From Pontiella sulfatireligans (lineage in GTDB: Bacteria; Verrucomicrobiota; Kiritimatiellia; Kiritimatiellales; Pontiellaceae), in assembly GCF_900890705.1 (NCBI RefSeq), contig NZ_CAAHFH010000004.1, forward strand, positions 62,001-126,000: a stretch of 64,000 bases of DNA, read 5' to 3'. Each line of letters begins with the position of its first letter. The stretch's first letter is position 1. Positions 28,329 through 38,174 of this stretch are shown here, piece by piece. The notes under the pieces are model-generated. The model was not told the DNA's origin, searched no databases, and saw only the letters and a program-made list of their open reading frames with translations. A program made the translations under genes and the position numbers.

Positions 28329-31172
28329 TTACGGTTTTGAGATGGTGACGGAGTTCACCTGCAAACCGGTGAGACCAGAGCCACCGTTACCCGGGGCAAT
28401 TCTTTGGACAAAAGCATAGGCACCGGATCCGGTGAGCGCAGCATAAACGTCTGCATGCACTCCGGCTACAGTGCCCACGCCGGTGTCGGTTCCATCGGTC
28501 AGGTTCTGCAACTGTACCGTGTAGGTTGTGTTGGAGGCATGTGACCCAAGGGTGAGTTCATAGTTGTACTGAAGAATATCCCCAGCATCGAGCGTTGCAG
28601 TAGTGATTTGGCTGCCCAGCGGAGCCCAGTTATTGAGCAGACGATAATCATCGGTGCCCGAGATAATCTGGATGCTGGCATCGGCAGAAACCGCATCGCC
28701 GGTTTCCACGTGCGCGCTGGCGGTGTTGTCGACCTTCAAGCCGGACAGGAATGCGTAAACATGAGCCGTAGGAGTTGAATATGTTCCTCCAAACTCCAAG
28801 TTGACGCTAAGACTGTAGGTTTGACCAAGCCCCAACGTGACGGCCTCGTTCAACACTGCAATCTCACTATTTTGCGCAGTGGCGGCATGCCCGGAACCAG
28901 CGGCGTCAGCGACGGCCCATTGGGCTTCTGCATTCCAGCTTTGCTGCCCGTCCAAGGGAGCGTTGCTATAGTCTGGAGCGGTAAACTCAATGAGTCCCCC
29001 AAACGGTGCAGACAGCACTACATCCTCAACCAGACGAAAAAATTCCTGTGGAGCAATGATCGAATGCGTGACCGAACCGGCCCCCGTCCCATCAATCGGC
29101 AGGTTAGTCTGAGTGGTGCTCCAAGCAGAATCCATCAGGTTGGTCTTGGAATGCAGCGAGAAGAAACTGTCCGCCGGCCCATTGGTAAAGCCCAAAATAA
29201 TATCGGAGCCAACAATCTGGTGATAGTCGATCGGAATATAAACCGGTGGATTACGGATATCAGCACTGAATTCAAATACCTGCATGGCCACGCTGGCCAC
29301 ATAACCGCCGTCAGCATCATTGAACTCGACTGATATGGTGTTACTGCTCTGCAGCAGCGCATAAGGAACCGGAATTTCGAGTACACCATAAAACGAATTG
29401 CGGGTGGACTGATCGTACCCGCGCCAGTCTGTCGGCACCGGCACGGCAGTTCCGTTGACCAGCAGCGTGGGTTGCAGCGAATCGCCGTGATTCCGGCCAA
29501 GGCCAAGGCGCAGGACAGCTTCGCCGAACGGTGCCGCATGCGCAACATTGGTGATGCTGAAGATGATCGGTGTATTCGCACTGATCGGCTGCAAATACGT
29601 CGTTGCATAATATTTTTCTTCGGTGGCCTGTTCATTCTGCTGCACGGCATGGGCATAGGTATATTTAATCACAGCCGTAGAGGACGCGGGCAGTGTAATG
29701 GACGGCAGATCATTGGTGATATAGTTATCGAACATAGGCTCACCGGATGGAGCCGCATAGGCATGCTTCACTTCAATGCTTTGAAGGCCTGCCACTGCCC
29801 CAAGCACGTTCAGGTCCACCGTCTGCGGGCCGGTGTGGTCCAGACTGCTGACAATGACAAATGCGTTCGTCACGTTTACATAGGCATCCACCTGAATATC
29901 GGGATCGGAGGCAACCGTTTCCACACGGGTTCCGTTCACCTCTTTCCATAACTCAAAAAACTTAAGGCGATGCGTATACGCCCATGGGCCATCGTCATCT
30001 TTAGGACTGCCGGTCAGCTCATCAACGTCATAGAGCAGGCGCGTCGGATAGGGATAGCCGTCTTTACGCCCCCACTCCGCCTTTAAAATCACAAACGGAA
30101 TAGCCTGAACAATTCGATCCGGCCGTTCCAGCAACTGCATCATGATGGTGGAGAACGAGCGGACATCCCCCCAGTCATCATTTGGTTCATAGGGAGCGCC
30201 GTTGGTGACGGACAGGCTCCCGTATTCGGAAATATTGAAGGGTTTAACCTCGCCGAGCTTCAGCATGCTGTAGTGCTCGATCATATCCAGCAAGGCTTCC
30301 ACATTGCTCCCGCTGCGGTACATGGTATCCAGCACGTTCGTGCTCCCCTGCGGGTTGTCGTAGAGATGCAACGAAAAGAAATCCATGTTGGTGCCGGCAA
30401 TATCAATGAAGGTTTTCCAGTTGGCCTCCCAATGAGAAAAGCTGCTGTTGTTCCCCTCGTACTGCGGATGCGCGGCCGTGTATCCGCCGACCAGCACCTC
30501 CGGGTGCGAATTCTTGATCGCCGCCGCTACATTGGTATGCATGCGGGAAATATTGGCGCGGGTGGTGCTATATTTCGTGGCCGTCACAAAAGGTTCATTG
30601 ACCACCTCCACCATGGTCGGTTTGGGCTGCCCGTCCATTCCCCCGGCGCCAAAGAAGTCGGTCAGGTAATTTTCAAAATAATCGCCCAATGCATCATAGT
30701 CGCCATCAGCAAAAGCGAAGTTTTTCTGAACATTATTCGTAATCCCGTTGGGATACATAGACATCTGTCCGCCGTGCATCATCTTGTTCGCGCGGAACTC
30801 CAACGCATGGGCTTCGGTTTCCAAGGCATAGTTGTTGCGGGCAGTGATGCCGCGCGATGCCAGACTGGAATGGTTGCACCAACCGGGCTTGGCCGGATCT
30901 TCGGTGGTCTGGGACAGGTTCCACGGCATCGAACCGTTATTCCGGCCCAAATAAACATCATAGCCGTTCAGAAAGCTTTCGCGCTGCACATCGGAATCCC
31001 AGTCGCCATCCGTCAACCCGGCATGAAGCACAATATATTTTTCGCGGTCAAACTCCGACACGCCACCCACGGTGTGCCGGACGTTCAGATTGATGTCCAC
31101 GGCGGTCTGCGCAATGGCTCCTGTTGCAAACAAATAAAGTAATACTATACCAACTGATCTTTTTCCAAACAT
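28329..31172 (-). CDS. GH86 enzyme with C-terminal accessory module
   Basis: 947 residues from MFGKRSVGIVLLYLFATGAIA, a clear signal peptide, with GAGGAG eight bases before the ATG. The catalytic part begins VGGVSEFDREKYIVLH. The acid/base Glu is in VEVVNEPFVTATK and the nucleophile in NISEYGSLSVTN. After a beta-sandwich it continues with about 250 residues (from about 690) of Ser/Thr/Gly-rich beta-type sequence ending LTGLQVNSVTISKP, absent from the other two GH86 proteins. That tail may bind substrate or the cell surface, and I do not recognise its family. The start codon lies inside a small TCCAA-aca-TTGGA palindrome. Confidence 0.88.
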   Translation of the reverse strand: MFGKRSVGIVLLYLFATGAIAQTAVDINLNVRHTVGGVSEFDREKYIVLHAGLTDGDWDSDVQRESFLNGYDVYLGRNNGSMPWNLSQTTEDPAKPGWCNHSSLASRGITARNNYALETEAHALEFRANKMMHGGQMSMYPNGITNNVQKNFAFADGDYDALGDYFENYLTDFFGAGGMDGQPKPTMVEVVNEPFVTATKYSTTRANISRMHTNVAAAIKNSHPEVLVGGYTAAHPQYEGNNSSFSHWEANWKTFIDIAGTNMDFFSLHLYDNPQGSTNVLDTMYRSGSNVEALLDMIEHYSMLKLGEVKPFNISEYGSLSVTNGAPYEPNDDWGDVRSFSTIMMQLLERPDRIVQAIPFVILKAEWGRKDGYPYPTRLLYDVDELTGSPKDDDGPWAYTHRLKFFELWKEVNGTRVETVASDPDIQVDAYVNVTNAFVIVSSLDHTGPQTVDLNVLGAVAGLQSIEVKHAYAAPSGEPMFDNYITNDLPSITLPASSTAVIKYTYAHAVQQNEQATEEKYYATTYLQPISANTPIIFSITNVAHAAPFGEAVLRLGLGRNHGDSLQPTLLVNGTAVPVPTDWRGYDQSTRNSFYGVLEIPVPYALLQSSNTISVEFNDADGGYVASVAMQVFEFSADIRNPPVYIPIDYHQIVGSDIILGFTNGPADSFFSLHSKTNLMDSAWSTTQTNLPIDGTGAGSVTHSIIAPQEFFRLVEDVVLSAPFGGLIEFTAPDYSNAPLDGQQSWNAEAQWAVADAAGSGHAATAQNSEIAVLNEAVTLGLGQTYSLSVNLEFGGTYSTPTAHVYAFLSGLKVDNTASAHVETGDAVSADASIQIISGTDDYRLLNNWAPLGSQITTATLDAGDILQYNYELTLGSHASNTTYTVQLQNLTDGTDTGVGTVAGVHADVYAALTGSGAYAFVQRIAPGNGGSGLTGLQVNSVTISKP

Positions 31173-31352
31173 TGGATATTCTCCTCTTGTGCAACGATAA
31201 TACCATTCATAAATCACTGGCTATGCTTCGCCGGGTAGGGGCACCCGGCCTACAGCGAAAGAACGCGGCGCTGTTGCCCGATGCCCTCGTCGGGCGTTTC
31301 AGCCGCGCCTAACCACTGCCTCTACTACGACATTCCAATCCCCGGAACGTTG

Positions 31353-31379
31353 AAAAAAAGGGCACCGCAGTGGTGCCCC
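31353..31379 (-). terminator. Rho-independent terminator of the secreted FN3 protein gene
   Basis: On the minus strand GGGCACC-ACTGC-GGTGCCC is followed directly by seven T residues, the classical form. It lies about 135 bases after the stop of the 1,090-residue protein gene and separates it from the GH86 gene downstream. Confidence 0.8.
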
Positions 31380-31455
31380 TTTACATTCCAATCATTGGAA
31401 ATTTCTTTCGTGTTGCATCCGGTCATTAAAAATCGTTCAGCCTTCAAAGTGATTC

Positions 31456-31485
31456 GGGGAATCCCGCCCGAGAGCGGGATTCCCC
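31456..31485. repeat. Perfect 12-bp hairpin downstream of stop codon
   Basis: Arms GGGGAATCCCGC (31456-31467) and GCGGGATTCCCC (31474-31485) around a six-base loop, 30 bases beyond the stop of the 1,090-residue protein. There is no T tract. It may stabilise the mRNA end or be a REP element. Confidence 0.7.
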
Positions 31486-31515
31486 TGAGGAGATTACTCT
31501 CCATGAGATGAAACT

Positions 31516-34500
31516 TTATTCGATATCCAGCTTCAGGAAGGTTGTATCAGCCGTAACCGGAACGTAGTTGGTGACTACCGACCAGTAATAATCAACCACG
31601 GATTCTGTGGCTGTATAACTGGCAGGATCCCAGCCGCCAAACTGCAGATATTCAGTTTCCTTCAAGTTATAGGTAATGCCGGCTTCCGGATCACGCTGTT
31701 TCATATACACATAGGTAAAGGTATCATTACCTGTGCCCGGCTCAGGCTGGATGGTTAAGTCCATCACCGGTAACATAGCGGTATCAGCTGCCAGCGGATC
31801 TCCGCCAAAGGCGTATTCCTTCTCGTTGACCAGGCCATCGAAGTCCGGATCATCACCGGCCGCACTATTTGAGCTGACCAGCCCGCTGTTTTCTGCCCAG
31901 TATTCATATGAAGGCAGTGCGCCCTGCACCTTGACCTCAAGCCCATAGATACTTGAGCTCCATCCCCTCGTCTGGAACCATCCAATCGCAGTGACGTCTG
32001 TAAAGGTGCTGCCGGATACCGCAGCTCCAATCCACATTTCTGAAGTCGAAGCGGCATTGATTCCGGTAATCGGCCTCCAGTCGGCATTGGCAACATCGGC
32101 AACAATGATGGTCTTGGATTGACCTGCGGTTCCGTCCGTCGCAAGAATGTTCTCATCTGATGCATACCAGGTCGAACCATTGCGAATGGCCATGCGAACT
32201 CCATTATCCGTATTTCCTGAATTACCGGTTGTACTGGCTCCCCAGGACGCCTCGATATTGAGGGTTTCCGCAGTCGCATCGAAAGATGCGGTACCCATAT
32301 CCGATGCCTCAATGAAGGCGAGTACGGAAGCGTAAGGCCAACTTTTCCATCCGAGAGCGAGACCGAAGTTGACACTTTCGCCATTGCTCTGGACTTTTGC
32401 AGCCAACGTCACGCCATCCACAGCCTGCTTGCCTTTGAACATCCCGTACAGATTAGGACCTGTATAGCCATTCACTCCATTTTCAAAGAACGGTGTGGTC
32501 ATGGCATCGATGGTAGCCCAGTCAACCGAGTTTGATATCTGCGCCAGAGACGTATCCATATTTGCAGTACCAAACGTATCGACTGCGAATGCCGGCACCA
32601 ATCCAATCGGAGCAGCCACAAAGTTCGTGCTGGCGGTATTCGGAGCCAGGTCGCCATCGAAATTCGCCGTTAGCGCATACGTATTGGCAATGTCGTTCCA
32701 ACGCGGCGAATCCGTGATCGATGTAATATTCTCACTACTGACCACCGTATAGAACTCGGGGCCCGGTGTTTCAACGGTCAGGGTATAACTTCGGGCATCC
32801 AGGACCGGATCCCAGCCGATTGAAACTTGACGATCGCCTTCCAGGACACTGGTCACGACGGGCGCAATCACAACCGGAAGAACGCCGCTTTCATGCGTGA
32901 CACTCACCTCACCCACCGTGGCATGCAGCGTACTGAGCTTAACGCCATCATTGGATTCCGGGTCATGACCCATAACGAAGAGGGACGCAGGTGCATCATA
33001 CAGATCAGTTGCACTGTACGTAGCAAAGTCGATCTCAGTCGGCGTACCGTCATTCACGGCACTGGTGGTCAGGTTAGACATCGAAGCCCATGCCTGATAC
33101 ACGCCGGCTTCGCGGGTCTTGCGAATAGACCAGGAGATGCGAATCGGGTCTGTCACCAGGTCAAGCGGCGCTTCACTGTCTCCAATCCAAGGTTTGCCAG
33201 TCGCAAAAATCGGTTTTGGATTCCAACCCGCTTCGCTCCAACTCAGGTAAGCAAGGCGGTTAGCGTCTGAATCGTTCCCAGTCGCGGCAAACATTAGATT
33301 GATGTTATTTTCGAATCGTACCAATACCCTGAACAGGGCCATCATGCTTTTGGTAACACCCAGAGCTTCAGTTGTACTGCCGCTCAGACCAAAGTTCATT
33401 ACACTCCAGTTGACGTGATCGGAATCAGCTCCGCCAGTGGCACTCGAGGAGATAACAACATCGATATATCCATCAATCTGATCATCCTGCTCGTTGCTGA
33501 TCAGACGATCCAGATAGACCGCGTTTCCAACGGTGGAATCAAAATCGGCCTCAACGGAAGCAGTGTCTGCCTTCTTTGTACCGCCATCGTCAATCACGTC
33601 AAATGCGTTGTTGCCGCTTCCGGAAATGGCATTCCAGTCAGCCGTTGCAGCCAGATCACCCAGCGCGTAGGGACTGAAATCGGCGAAAAACACCGCTTGA
33701 TCAGCGTAGATCGCTTGCGGAGTCGCAGTAGCTTCACCGGATTTAATCGAGTCGCCATTGTAATAATTAGCCACAACTGCGTAATAGTAGGGGGTACCGT
33801 TCACAACGGTCGGATCGGTATAACTTTCAGTAGAAACTGAAACCGGTGGATCCACGAAAACGCCTGAAGTTGTTGATCTGTAGACATCATACGTCGTTGC
33901 TCCGGGCATCAACGTCCAGCTGAGCGAAATCGAGCCATCCAATCCCAATGCAGACACGGAGGTCGGAGGCAGCAGTGCCGGAGGAAGTTTTTCCATTTTC
34001 ACGTTAGCAATCAAATTGGTGAAATCAACACCGACTTCCGGATTTGAGCCAACGAAGAACCAGTAGTTTGAGCTCGCCCATGCACCAGTACGTTCCATGC
34101 CCGTTATCGAGCTGGTATAGCTGATTCCCGAAGTCAGATTACTTGTCGTTACAGCCGCATCAAACTGATTGGTAACGTGAGATTTGGTCAACGTGTATAT
34201 GATACGAATCGTATCGGAATCAGAATCGACCGTAGCAATATCCGTCATGCTGTTGGTGTCATAACCGAAGGGATTAAATCCACAGTCTTCAAGGGCTTTT
34301 CTAGAATGCCCGTATGTGGCAGGTTGGCTCCACCATGAGGCTTCTTCAGCTGTATAGCGCAATTCGCCGGACTGACGCGTCAGCTCTTGCCCCCAAAAAT
34401 GATTAAATCCGGAAACCGTATCCGATTGAGCTACACCATCGGCTGTCACTCCATTGGTCTGAACACCAAACGTCATGACGCGCGCATGCTTGCGGTCGTT

Positions 34501-34788
34501 GGGAATCCTATGCCGGTGATCAATCGTGATTTTAATTGAATCACCGGGTACAATGCTGGTTCCATTGCCGGGGCCGGAGAGCATCAGTCTATTGCCCTGA
34601 TTCTCCTTAGCCATCAGCAGCTCGCCACCGACCACATTGAACGTGGCACCGTTGCTTGTCGCAACCCAACCGTTCGAGCCATTTACGTCTCCATCTGGGT
34701 AGCCGAAGGTATCCTCAAAGATAACCGCAGCGTGCACCGTAAATGCCATTGCGAATAAACACGCCGACAATCTTAGTGTTTTTTTCAT
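31516..34788 (-). CDS. Large secreted FN3/beta-sandwich protein, possible glycan-binding
   Basis: 1,090 residues with signal peptide MKKTLRLSACLFAMAFTVHA. Three related beta-sandwich regions (about 22-280, 370-640 and 740-970, the first starting IFEDTFGYPDGDVNGSNGW) alternate with two fibronectin-III-like domains (about 285-365, SVSALGLDGSISLSWTLMPG; and about 645-735). A calcium-binding thrombospondin-3-like motif, DPDFDGLVNEKEYAFGGDP, follows near residue 1010. No catalytic signature is seen. It is the first gene after the two-component regulator and heads the agar locus, so a role in capturing agar chains or holding the cell to algal surfaces is likely but inferred. GGAG lies nine bases before the ATG. 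Confidence 0.75.
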   Translation of the reverse strand: MKKTLRLSACLFAMAFTVHAAVIFEDTFGYPDGDVNGSNGWVATSNGATFNVVGGELLMAKENQGNRLMLSGPGNGTSIVPGDSIKITIDHRHRIPNDRKHARVMTFGVQTNGVTADGVAQSDTVSGFNHFWGQELTRQSGELRYTAEEASWWSQPATYGHSRKALEDCGFNPFGYDTNSMTDIATVDSDSDTIRIIYTLTKSHVTNQFDAAVTTSNLTSGISYTSSITGMERTGAWASSNYWFFVGSNPEVGVDFTNLIANVKMEKLPPALLPPTSVSALGLDGSISLSWTLMPGATTYDVYRSTTSGVFVDPPVSVSTESYTDPTVVNGTPYYYAVVANYYNGDSIKSGEATATPQAIYADQAVFFADFSPYALGDLAATADWNAISGSGNNAFDVIDDGGTKKADTASVEADFDSTVGNAVYLDRLISNEQDDQIDGYIDVVISSSATGGADSDHVNWSVMNFGLSGSTTEALGVTKSMMALFRVLVRFENNINLMFAATGNDSDANRLAYLSWSEAGWNPKPIFATGKPWIGDSEAPLDLVTDPIRISWSIRKTREAGVYQAWASMSNLTTSAVNDGTPTEIDFATYSATDLYDAPASLFVMGHDPESNDGVKLSTLHATVGEVSVTHESGVLPVVIAPVVTSVLEGDRQVSIGWDPVLDARSYTLTVETPGPEFYTVVSSENITSITDSPRWNDIANTYALTANFDGDLAPNTASTNFVAAPIGLVPAFAVDTFGTANMDTSLAQISNSVDWATIDAMTTPFFENGVNGYTGPNLYGMFKGKQAVDGVTLAAKVQSNGESVNFGLALGWKSWPYASVLAFIEASDMGTASFDATAETLNIEASWGASTTGNSGNTDNGVRMAIRNGSTWYASDENILATDGTAGQSKTIIVADVANADWRPITGINAASTSEMWIGAAVSGSTFTDVTAIGWFQTRGWSSSIYGLEVKVQGALPSYEYWAENSGLVSSNSAAGDDPDFDGLVNEKEYAFGGDPLAADTAMLPVMDLTIQPEPGTGNDTFTYVYMKQRDPEAGITYNLKETEYLQFGGWDPASYTATESVVDYYWSVVTNYVPVTADTTFLKLDIE

Positions 34789-34941
34789 CTCACTCTACTC
34801 CTTATTTCCTTATCAACCCCGCGGTTTTGCATCCGACAAAACCCACCTACGAGACAGTTAACATTAAGAGGTATAGCGAATCGCTATTTTTGTGTATATG
34901 GGCCAAAAGGACCATATAGGACAAATGTACAGGTTTTCCGG
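34789..34941 (-). promoter_or_regulatory. Candidate control region of the agar locus with two inverted repeats
   Basis: Between the response regulator and the first locus gene lie ATAGCGA-A-TCGCTAT (34873-34887, perfect) and ATATGGGCC-aaaa-GGACCATAT (34896-34917, one mismatch). A TATACC sequence on the minus strand adjoins the first, with no good -35 box, as expected for an activator-dependent promoter. The adjacent NarL-type regulator is the obvious candidate to bind here. Confidence 0.45.
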
Positions 34942-35571
34942 CTAATCGACGTGTAATATGCCTTTTTTATAGGCAATTACGACCGCTTGCGTGCGGTCGG
35001 TGGCGCCGAGTTTTTCGCGAATGTTGGTGATGTGATGCTTCACAGTGGAAAGGGAAATATCAAAGTGTTCAATAATATCCTTATTGCTTTTCCCCTCGCC
35101 CAGCAGCTGCAACACCTCCAACTCCCGCGGGGTCAGCTCCTCCTGCAGCTTGCGTGCCTCGATTTTCTCGGCAATCAGGGCGGGGAAATAGGTTCCGCCA
35201 CCGGCCACTTCATAGATCGCCTCCATGACGTCCTCGACCGCGCCGGCATTCTTGGTGAGGTAGCCCTTGACCCCGGCCTTTACCGACTTCCAAATATCCT
35301 CTTCAGTTTCGAAGACGGAGAAAAGTATGATCCTGGCATCGGGGAATTCAGCCAGAATCTGGCGGGTGCACTCCACCCCATTCATGCCGGGCATTTTATA
35401 GTCCATCGTAACGACATCCGGCTTGAGCTTTTTATAGAGATCAAAAGCTTCGGAACCGGAGGCGGCCTCGCCGACGACCTCCAACCCCTCCTCATGCCCG
35501 ATAGCGCCGATCAACCCAAAGCGCAGCATCGCGTTGTCATCTACGATTAAAATTCTCGTGTTCTTGCCCAT
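34942..35571 (-). CDS. NarL/FixJ-type response regulator
   Basis: 209 residues. The receiver domain (1-125) has the acidic pocket Asp11-Asp12, the phosphorylated Asp57 (VTMDYKMPG) and Lys107 (GYLTKNAG). The LuxR-type helix-turn-helix follows at about 143-205, with LTPRELEVLQLLGEGKSNKD and LSTVKHHITNIREKL. It should bind DNA when phosphorylated by the kinase encoded 121 bases upstream. GGGAG precedes the ATG. Its position directly before the agar locus suggests control of that locus. Confidence 0.92.
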   Translation of the reverse strand: MGKNTRILIVDDNAMLRFGLIGAIGHEEGLEVVGEAASGSEAFDLYKKLKPDVVTMDYKMPGMNGVECTRQILAEFPDARIILFSVFETEEDIWKSVKAGVKGYLTKNAGAVEDVMEAIYEVAGGGTYFPALIAEKIEARKLQEELTPRELEVLQLLGEGKSNKDIIEHFDISLSTVKHHITNIREKLGATDRTQAVVIAYKKGILHVD

Positions 35572-35692
35572 AACTCCCTTCCTTTCATCAAAATCCCGAG
35601 TCTAAAGTCTAAACGTCGAACGGTCTAAAGCCACCCGTAAGCGGGCATGCGCAACCCTTCAACCTTCAACCTTGGACAACTGCGCAACAGTC

Positions 35693-37927
35693 TTAACCCA
35701 GCTCCCATTCAGCGATGGAGGACAGATCCACTTTAACAGAGGTGCCCTGCCCCGGAGAGCTGTCGACCCGTATCTCCGCCCCCAGTTTATTGGCACGCTC
35801 ACGCATGCCCAGCAATCCAAAATGTCCCGCTAGCGGAAGCTTATCCAATGGGAATCCGCAACCATCATCTTCAATGCCGAGCGAAAGGGATGCGTCCTCA
35901 TAACAAAGCTTTACGCGGATATGGGATGGAGCGCCATGACGCACCGCATTCGTTGCAGACTCCTTGGCGATAAGCAGCAAATTGCGCTCCGCCACCAGTT
36001 TTAAGCGACGGGGTTCTCCTGCAACCATCACATCCAACGCAGCACCGCACTCATCGGCGAGAGGCGCCAACGTTTCGCGCAATGCCGCCGGAAGATTCAT
36101 CCGTTCCAACAGGCCGTCGCGCAGATCAAGAATCTGGGAGCGCGATTCCTCGCCGCAATGCGCCAGCATGGCCTGCACCGACTGGAGCTCCCCGCTGCTG
36201 CGCCCCGCGTCTCGTTCCATTGCGTCCAGCTGATCCTTCAATTGCGATTCCAACGAACCCGTGGCTTTCCCAGACTGCCCCATAGCGGCTCTAATTGCTT
36301 CCAGCGACTTCGTGATGCTGGTCTCCAGAAATTTCCGACAACCGAGCAACTGCATGGCCGCGCCGGTAATTCCTTGGTCTAGATTGTCGTGCAGTTCGCG
36401 GGCAATGCGCTGCCGCTCATCCAGTATTGATTCCCGCTCGATTTTTTCGCCGATGATTCTCGTCTGCCGATCCACCGTTTTACGCAGGGCGACAACCCAG
36501 ATTAAAAACAGCATCGACAACCCCAACGCTGTTCCGGAAATCCAGAACATCCGTTTCGGCGTCCACCAAGGTGCAGGCTGTAAAACAACAATATCCCCTT
36601 CACTCCGAATTTGAATCCAGAACCGGTCGAGATAGAGCCTCCATTGCAGGTTCTTTTTCTGCACGAGGTTGCAGATCCCCGTTAACTCGAGAAAAGCTCC
36701 CGACTTCAACTGCCTCCCGGCCTGCATGCCCGCAGGCAGCAAGGCTTCGAACAGGTGCGATCCCGAACGGCACAACAGGCTTTGCTGTCCGGAATCACCC
36801 AGATCGCTGGGCGAGAGCCTGAATGACTTTCCGATCTCCACCAGCTGAGCACGAATCCTGACCAGCTCATAGTTCATTCTCGGGTCGAGCAAATCCTCAG
36901 GACGGTCGGAACTGGTCAGCTCCTCCAGTATAATTTCTCCCGGCTCAGGCAACGCATCCGGGTCCTCGAGCACGGCAACGTTCCGGGCCCGGAATGCAGG
37001 ACTGACCGGCTGAGGCCAGACGACCCCGTCCACTTCCACGACCTGTCCGACCTGCAGCTCGGTTCCATCCAGAACAGCCACCCTCAGGCTTGCTCCCTCG
37101 CCACGCAAAAAGATTTCGTTCGGCGATGCATAGGTCACGACTCCCTTCGTTCGAACCGCCTGACGACGGTCCGCCCCAATACGCATCAGGGAATGAATGG
37201 GCAAAGCCAACGGCTCCTTCGATGCCTCCTCCTCGACCAGGAGTTTAATATCGTTGATGGAGTTGATCACAAAGACATGGCCGGTTAGCTGCCGCTGACT
37301 ATTATACAGCGTTCCGACCAACGCATTAACGCGGACACGGCTAAACATAAGTTTCGGCAGTCTTTTCCAGACCTCTTCCGACGCAAGAAGATGTACTCCC
37401 ATCTGAATCGATTCATGCATCTCCAACGTTAACAGAACCCTTCCATGCGTACCTGTATCGTCAGAAACCGCGGTCAATCGGCCCTCTACCGAAACCCAGT
37501 CGCAGTCGCTTGCCGGATCATGGATCTCATCAAGCCTGTAAGGTCGGGCAACGGGCAACGGCCCCGAGCGGAGTACCTCAATCCTATGGGCGATAATGAC
37601 CGGAGCAAATTCCCCCGGATCGGTCATGCCATCGATTCGGATCCAGTCCCCGGCATGGACCTTCGGTTGTTTTGTAATATCGCCGGGACGCCCGACATAT
37701 ATCCCCGCGCTTTCAGCGAAGACAAAAAAGTGGCGGCCTTCCGGCCCGACACTCACCACCTGTGCGTCCAGAAGAACGGAAATGTTTTTCGCCGCTTCCT
37801 CCGGCGACAGGCGACGGATCTGCGCAATGCTGTCGATGACCGGCTGGGCCACCACCGATCCAACCCAAAAGAAAACGGCCGTCAGCCAAGCAGCAAGAAG
37901 TCTACAATGGAATTCTACCTTAACCAT
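35693..37927 (-). CDS. Sensor histidine kinase with large exported domain
   Basis: 744 residues from MVKVEFHCRLLAAWLTAVFFWVG, a signal peptide. About 430 exported residues with repeated OB-like beta segments (WIRIDGMTDPGEFAP, WVSVEGRLTAV, VVEVDGVVWPQP) are followed by a membrane helix near 460-481. The dimerisation/phosphoacceptor domain of the HisKA_3 type has His513 (ARELHDNLDQGI). The ATPase domain has NAVRHG, DDGCGF and GLLGMRERA. It pairs with the NarL-type regulator downstream. The exported part may sense an agar breakdown product. I do not know its ligand. The longer in-frame start (MEPIGMKGFQ) reads through a TTCCAA palindrome and lacks support. Confidence 0.88.
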   Translation of the reverse strand: MVKVEFHCRLLAAWLTAVFFWVGSVVAQPVIDSIAQIRRLSPEEAAKNISVLLDAQVVSVGPEGRHFFVFAESAGIYVGRPGDITKQPKVHAGDWIRIDGMTDPGEFAPVIIAHRIEVLRSGPLPVARPYRLDEIHDPASDCDWVSVEGRLTAVSDDTGTHGRVLLTLEMHESIQMGVHLLASEEVWKRLPKLMFSRVRVNALVGTLYNSQRQLTGHVFVINSINDIKLLVEEEASKEPLALPIHSLMRIGADRRQAVRTKGVVTYASPNEIFLRGEGASLRVAVLDGTELQVGQVVEVDGVVWPQPVSPAFRARNVAVLEDPDALPEPGEIILEELTSSDRPEDLLDPRMNYELVRIRAQLVEIGKSFRLSPSDLGDSGQQSLLCRSGSHLFEALLPAGMQAGRQLKSGAFLELTGICNLVQKKNLQWRLYLDRFWIQIRSEGDIVVLQPAPWWTPKRMFWISGTALGLSMLFLIWVVALRKTVDRQTRIIGEKIERESILDERQRIARELHDNLDQGITGAAMQLLGCRKFLETSITKSLEAIRAAMGQSGKATGSLESQLKDQLDAMERDAGRSSGELQSVQAMLAHCGEESRSQILDLRDGLLERMNLPAALRETLAPLADECGAALDVMVAGEPRRLKLVAERNLLLIAKESATNAVRHGAPSHIRVKLCYEDASLSLGIEDDGCGFPLDKLPLAGHFGLLGMRERANKLGAEIRVDSSPGQGTSVKVDLSSIAEWELG

Positions 37928-38174
37928 GATGCCAGAGGATATACCCGAATATATCCAGCATTCCAAGCATTGGAACCCTTTCATGCCGATGGGCTCCAAG
38001 CTTTGGAAGCTCCTGCCCCTCGCCGATTGTTCCGCTTAGCCCCTGCTGCTTCCCTGTTTAACAGAAGGACGCCCGAATAGATGATTTCCTGAAGAAATAA
38101 TCGCTTCACGGGCAGCCGTTAAACCGTTGCATCGCAACATTTCGTCACCTGAGCAATACTTCTCCGACAGAGCA
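37928..38174. other. Non-coding region with two TTCCAA palindromes
   Basis: The stretch between the kinase start and the SDR stop holds TTCCAAGCATTGGAA (37961-37975) and CTCCAAGCTTTGGAAG (37994-38009). No convincing gene or promoter is visible. Confidence 0.5.

Larger units (their letters stand above)
31173..31515. other. Intergenic region with REP-like hairpins and a terminator
   Basis: The region holds a terminator (31353-31379) and two TTCCAA...GGAA palindromes (31333-31347 and 31386-31400). It also holds a GTAGGGGCACCCGGCCTAC-type palindrome near 31236-31254, a GGCGCTGTTGCCCGATGCCC/CGGGCGTTTCAGCCGC block, and a 12-bp hairpin at 31456-31485. No gene. Confidence 0.7.

Noticed and set aside
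31360..31378. The hairpin as a riboswitch or attenuator
   Set aside because: A perfect stem directly followed by seven T on the minus strand is fully explained as an intrinsic terminator.
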